From Paractinoplanes abujensis (lineage in GTDB: Bacteria > Actinomycetota > Actinomycetes > Mycobacteriales > Micromonosporaceae): a stretch of DNA of 64,000 bases. Below, piece by piece: positions 62,178 to 64,000 of the stretch. The notes beneath the pieces were generated by a model. The model saw only the letters and a program-made list of their open reading frames with translations. It searched no databases and was not told the origin of the DNA. Every line of letters starts with the position of its first letter. The stretch's first letter is position 1. A program made the position numbers and the translations under genes. The stretch is taken from NCBI RefSeq assembly GCF_014204895.1, contig NZ_JACHMF010000001.1, positions 5,704,001 to 5,768,000 on the forward strand. Reading direction: 5' to 3'.

Positions 62178-62867
62178 CTAACCGGTGCCCGCCTTGTAGC
62201 CGACCCCCCGGACGGTCAGGATGATCTCGGGTCGCTCCGGATCCGGCTCGATCTTGGCCCGCAGCCGCTGGACGTGCACATTGACGAGCCGGGTGTCGGC
62301 CGCGTGGCGATAACCCCAGACCTGCTCGAGCAGCACCTCACGCGTGAAGACCTGGCGCGGCTTGCGGGCCAAGGCCACCAGCAGGTCGAACTCGAGCGGC
62401 GTGAGTTTGACCTCCTCGCCGTCGCGGGACACGGTGTGGGCCGGAACGTCGATGGTGATCTGGTTGCCGGGCGGCCCGATGGTCAGCATCTCGGGCGCGG
62501 CGTCCTCACCGCGGCGCAGCCGGGCGCGCATCCGCGCCACCAGCTCCTTGGGCTTGAACGGCTTGACCACGTAGTCGTCGGCGCCGGACTCGAGGCCGAG
62601 GACCACGTCGACGGTGTCGCTCTTGGCGGTCAGCATGACGATCGGGATGCCGGACTCGGCACGGATCGCCCGGGCCACGTCGATACCGCTCATCCCGGGC
62701 AGCATCAGGTCGAGCAGGACGATGTCGGGCCGGCTCTCCCGGAAGGCGGCCAGTGCGCGCTCACCGTCGGCGACGAACGAGGGCAGGAAGCCTTCACTCC
62801 GCAGGACGATGCCGAGCATCTCGGCCAGCGCTGGATCGTCATCGACGACGAGTACCCGGGCTCTCAT
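62178..62867 (-). CDS. mtrA: DNA-binding response regulator MtrA
   Basis: 229 residues from the ATG at 62865-62867 (a TTG three codons earlier also possible). The receiver has VLVVDDDPALAEMLGIVLRS, phospho-acceptor Asp in IVLLDLMLPGMSGIDVARAI, and the Lys in DYVVKPFKPKELVARMRARL. The C-terminal winged helix is OmpR/PhoB type (LTPLEFDLLVALARKPRQVF, EQVWGYRHAADTRLVNVHVQ, ILTVRGVGYKAG). MtrA controls cell-wall and replication-linked genes in actinobacteria. First gene of mtrA-mtrB-lpqB-comF. Confidence 0.97.
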   Translation of the reverse strand: MRARVLVVDDDPALAEMLGIVLRSEGFLPSFVADGERALAAFRESRPDIVLLDLMLPGMSGIDVARAIRAESGIPIVMLTAKSDTVDVVLGLESGADDYVVKPFKPKELVARMRARLRRGEDAAPEMLTIGPPGNQITIDVPAHTVSRDGEEVKLTPLEFDLLVALARKPRQVFTREVLLEQVWGYRHAADTRLVNVHVQRLRAKIEPDPERPEIILTVRGVGYKAGTG

Positions 62868-62925
62868 GCGGTCCAATATTGCACTGTCCTCCCGAGCCCC
62901 ATGTACCCCGGGGGCGATCTTGTGT

Positions 62926-62961
62926 AAAAAAGGCGGGCGGCCCCGTCAGGGACCACCCGCC
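62926..62961 (-). terminator. Terminator after the DUF397 gene
   Basis: GGCGGGCGG (62932-62940) pairs with CCACCCGCC (62953-62961), one G:U, and the minus-strand transcript continues with T6 (complement of 62926-62931). It lies 15 bases after the DUF397 gene stop. Confidence 0.8.
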
Positions 62962-62976
62962 GTCTTGCCGTACGGG

Positions 62977-63180
62977 TCAGGCGCCGGGCCGGTCGAACTC
63001 CCCAGCCCGCACCCCGGCGATGAAGCCGGCCCAGTCCGAGTCGCCGAAGGCGAGCATCGGGCCGGAGGCGTCCTTCGAGTCGCGCACCAGCACGGTCGAC
63101 GGAACGTTGGCAACCTCGACGCAGTGGCCGGCGGCTCCGCTTCGAGTGCTCTTGCGCCAGGTGAGAATGGCGTCCTGCAT
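62977..63180 (-). CDS. DUF397-domain protein
   Basis: 67 residues from the ATG at 63178-63180 (AAGGGG upstream). The DUF397 pattern is clear: LTWRKSTRSGAAGHCVEVAN, VLVRDSKDASGPMLAFGDSD, WAGFIAGVRAGEFDRPG. In actinobacteria DUF397 genes commonly accompany an XRE/DUF5753 regulator gene, as here, and some pairs regulate development and antibiotic production. The intergenic space to that gene is 42 bp, same strand, so one transcript is likely. DUF397 has no known enzyme activity. Confidence 0.9.
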   Translation of the reverse strand: MQDAILTWRKSTRSGAAGHCVEVANVPSTVLVRDSKDASGPMLAFGDSDWAGFIAGVRAGEFDRPGA

Positions 63181-63222
63181 CGTAAGTCCCCTTCCAAGGA
63201 AGAAATGCGCCTCCATTTCAGC

Positions 63223-64000
63223 TCACGAAGCGGTCAAGAGGCGGAGCGCTTCCTCCCTTAGAGCGATAGCCGTTCGGCTCTCTTCTGCCGGGAGCGCGCG
63301 TTCCCGCAGGTCAGACAGGGCATCTCGATAAACGTCGACATCGGTTGGCTTCACCCGGAAGTGACCGCCGGTCAAGCCCTCGATGTGCACGATCGGGGCC
63401 CTGGTGCCGGACTCGAACTCCAGCACCATGAACGGTTCGGTCAGGCCGGCGTGCGCGCCCGCGGTGAACGGCAGCACCAGAAGCTCGACGCCGGGCCGCT
63501 CGCTCGCCTCGACCAGCCGGGCCAGCTGGCGCCGCAACACCTCGGGGCCGCCGACCTCACGGTGCAGCACGGCCTCGTCGAGAACGATCCGCAACATGGG
63601 CGGCGGCTCCCGGGTCAGCACGGCCTGCCGGGCCATCCGCAAAGCCAGCCGCCGCTGGATCGTCTCGGCCGCGCCGACGTCGGCCCCGACCTCGATCACG
63701 GCCCGCGCGTACTCATCGGTCTGCAGCAAACCGGGGACGACCTGGGTCTCCCACTCACTGATGAGCACGGCTTCGGCCTCGAGGGCGACATATTCGTCGT
63801 ACGGATCCGGCACCGACGACCGATACGGCGTCCACCAGGCACGCGCCCGGCCCCGGCGAGCCAGGTCGCGCAGCCGCTCGCGGTCCTCCACCCGTACGCC
63901 ATAAGCAGTCAGAAGACGGTCGAGATCGGGCTCGCTGATGCCGGTGTGCGCCGTCTCGATCCGGCTCAGTTTGCTCTCCGACCAGCCCAGCGAGATGGCC
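63223..64000 (-). CDS. XRE/DUF5753 helix-turn-helix regulator, truncated at the right edge
   Basis: At least 259 residues; the 5' end is outside the window. The visible start AISLGWSESKLSRIETAHTG is the recognition helix of an XRE HTH and continues ISEPDLDRLLTAYGVRVEDR. The DUF5753 domain follows: ISEWETQVVPGLLQTDEYAR, MLRIVLDEAVLHREVGGPEV and LEFESGTRAPIVHIEGLTGG. Together with the DUF397 protein this is the common actinobacterial regulator pair. Ligand and targets unknown. Confidence 0.9.
   Translation of the reverse strand, partial: AISLGWSESKLSRIETAHTGISEPDLDRLLTAYGVRVEDRERLRDLARRGRARAWWTPYRSSVPDPYDEYVALEAEAVLISEWETQVVPGLLQTDEYARAVIEVGADVGAAETIQRRLALRMARQAVLTREPPPMLRIVLDEAVLHREVGGPEVLRRQLARLVEASERPGVELLVLPFTAGAHAGLTEPFMVLEFESGTRAPIVHIEGLTGGHFRVKPTDVDVYRDALSDLRERALPAEESRTAIALREEALRLLTAS

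Overview
The window is a 64 kb stretch of high-GC chromosomal DNA from an actinobacterium. GTG and TTG starts are common. The gene sets hpf-comF-lpqB-mtrB-mtrA, secA beside an Rv3235-type gene, ssrA-smpB-M23-ftsX-ftsE-prfB, and the DUF397/DUF5753 pair at the right edge are all actinobacterial. A complete type IV pilus operon together with this backbone suggests Micromonosporaceae, possibly Actinoplanes. The genus is an inference; the phylum is well supported. No rRNA genes, intact insertion sequences, integrases or CRISPR arrays were seen.

Layout. (1) 1-2040: a truncated MFS exporter diverging from a GlxA/AraC-type regulator. (2) 2118-10113: a compact type IV pilus operon pilB-pilT-pilC-pilA-pilD-pilM-pilN-pilO, with a GntR regulator after it. 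It encodes extension ATPase, retraction ATPase, platform, major pilin, prepilin peptidase and the cytoplasmic/inner alignment proteins. It has no secretin, as expected for a monoderm. (3) 10838-14707: an LLM-type flavin oxidoreductase, two stand-alone receiver proteins and a MASE1-PAS histidine kinase, arranged as a phosphorelay without an output domain. (4) 14763-17894: a 1043-residue LRR-Roc-COR-TIR protein, the strongest candidate for an undescribed defence or cell-death system. (5) 17880-25649: mixed accessory and housekeeping genes (DEDDh exonuclease, membrane-anchored protein, MFS exporter with a perfect double operator, lytic transglycosylase, VOC protein, TetR with divergent membrane protein, methyltransferase, nucleoside phosphorylase, YqgE) ending in tRNA-Ala(GGC). 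(6) 25704-26521: a 49-bp tandem repeat and a secreted protein built of 14-residue repeats. (7) 27013-40426: an exopolysaccharide locus. It has an initiating phosphoglycosyltransferase, three glycosyltransferases, a flippase, a polymerase/ligase, a chain-length-type protein, an acyltransferase, a sugar epimerase and two convergent paralogous exported proteins of unknown function. (8) 41014-48407: a secreted protein, tmRNA, a CBM2-like anchored protein, smpB, an M23 peptidase, ftsX, ftsE, prfB and a PadR regulator. (9) 48729-52623: unknown membrane protein, unknown small protein, rhodanese, Lrp, HTH and Rv3235-like genes, with two perfect DnaA boxes in one intergenic gap. (10) 52749-64000: secA, a double GNAT protein, hpf, comF, lpqB, mtrB, mtrA, and a DUF397/XRE pair truncated by the right edge.

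How the parts relate. Regions 8 and 10 are conserved core loci for trans-translation, division-linked peptidoglycan hydrolysis, secretion, ribosome hibernation and the MtrAB envelope response. Regions 2 and 7 build surface structures (pili and capsule or EPS). Regions 4 and 6 carry the least familiar biology. A 68-bp element centred on a hairpin occurs downstream of both stable RNA genes (tRNA-Ala and tmRNA), in the same relative orientation; I know of no named family for it.
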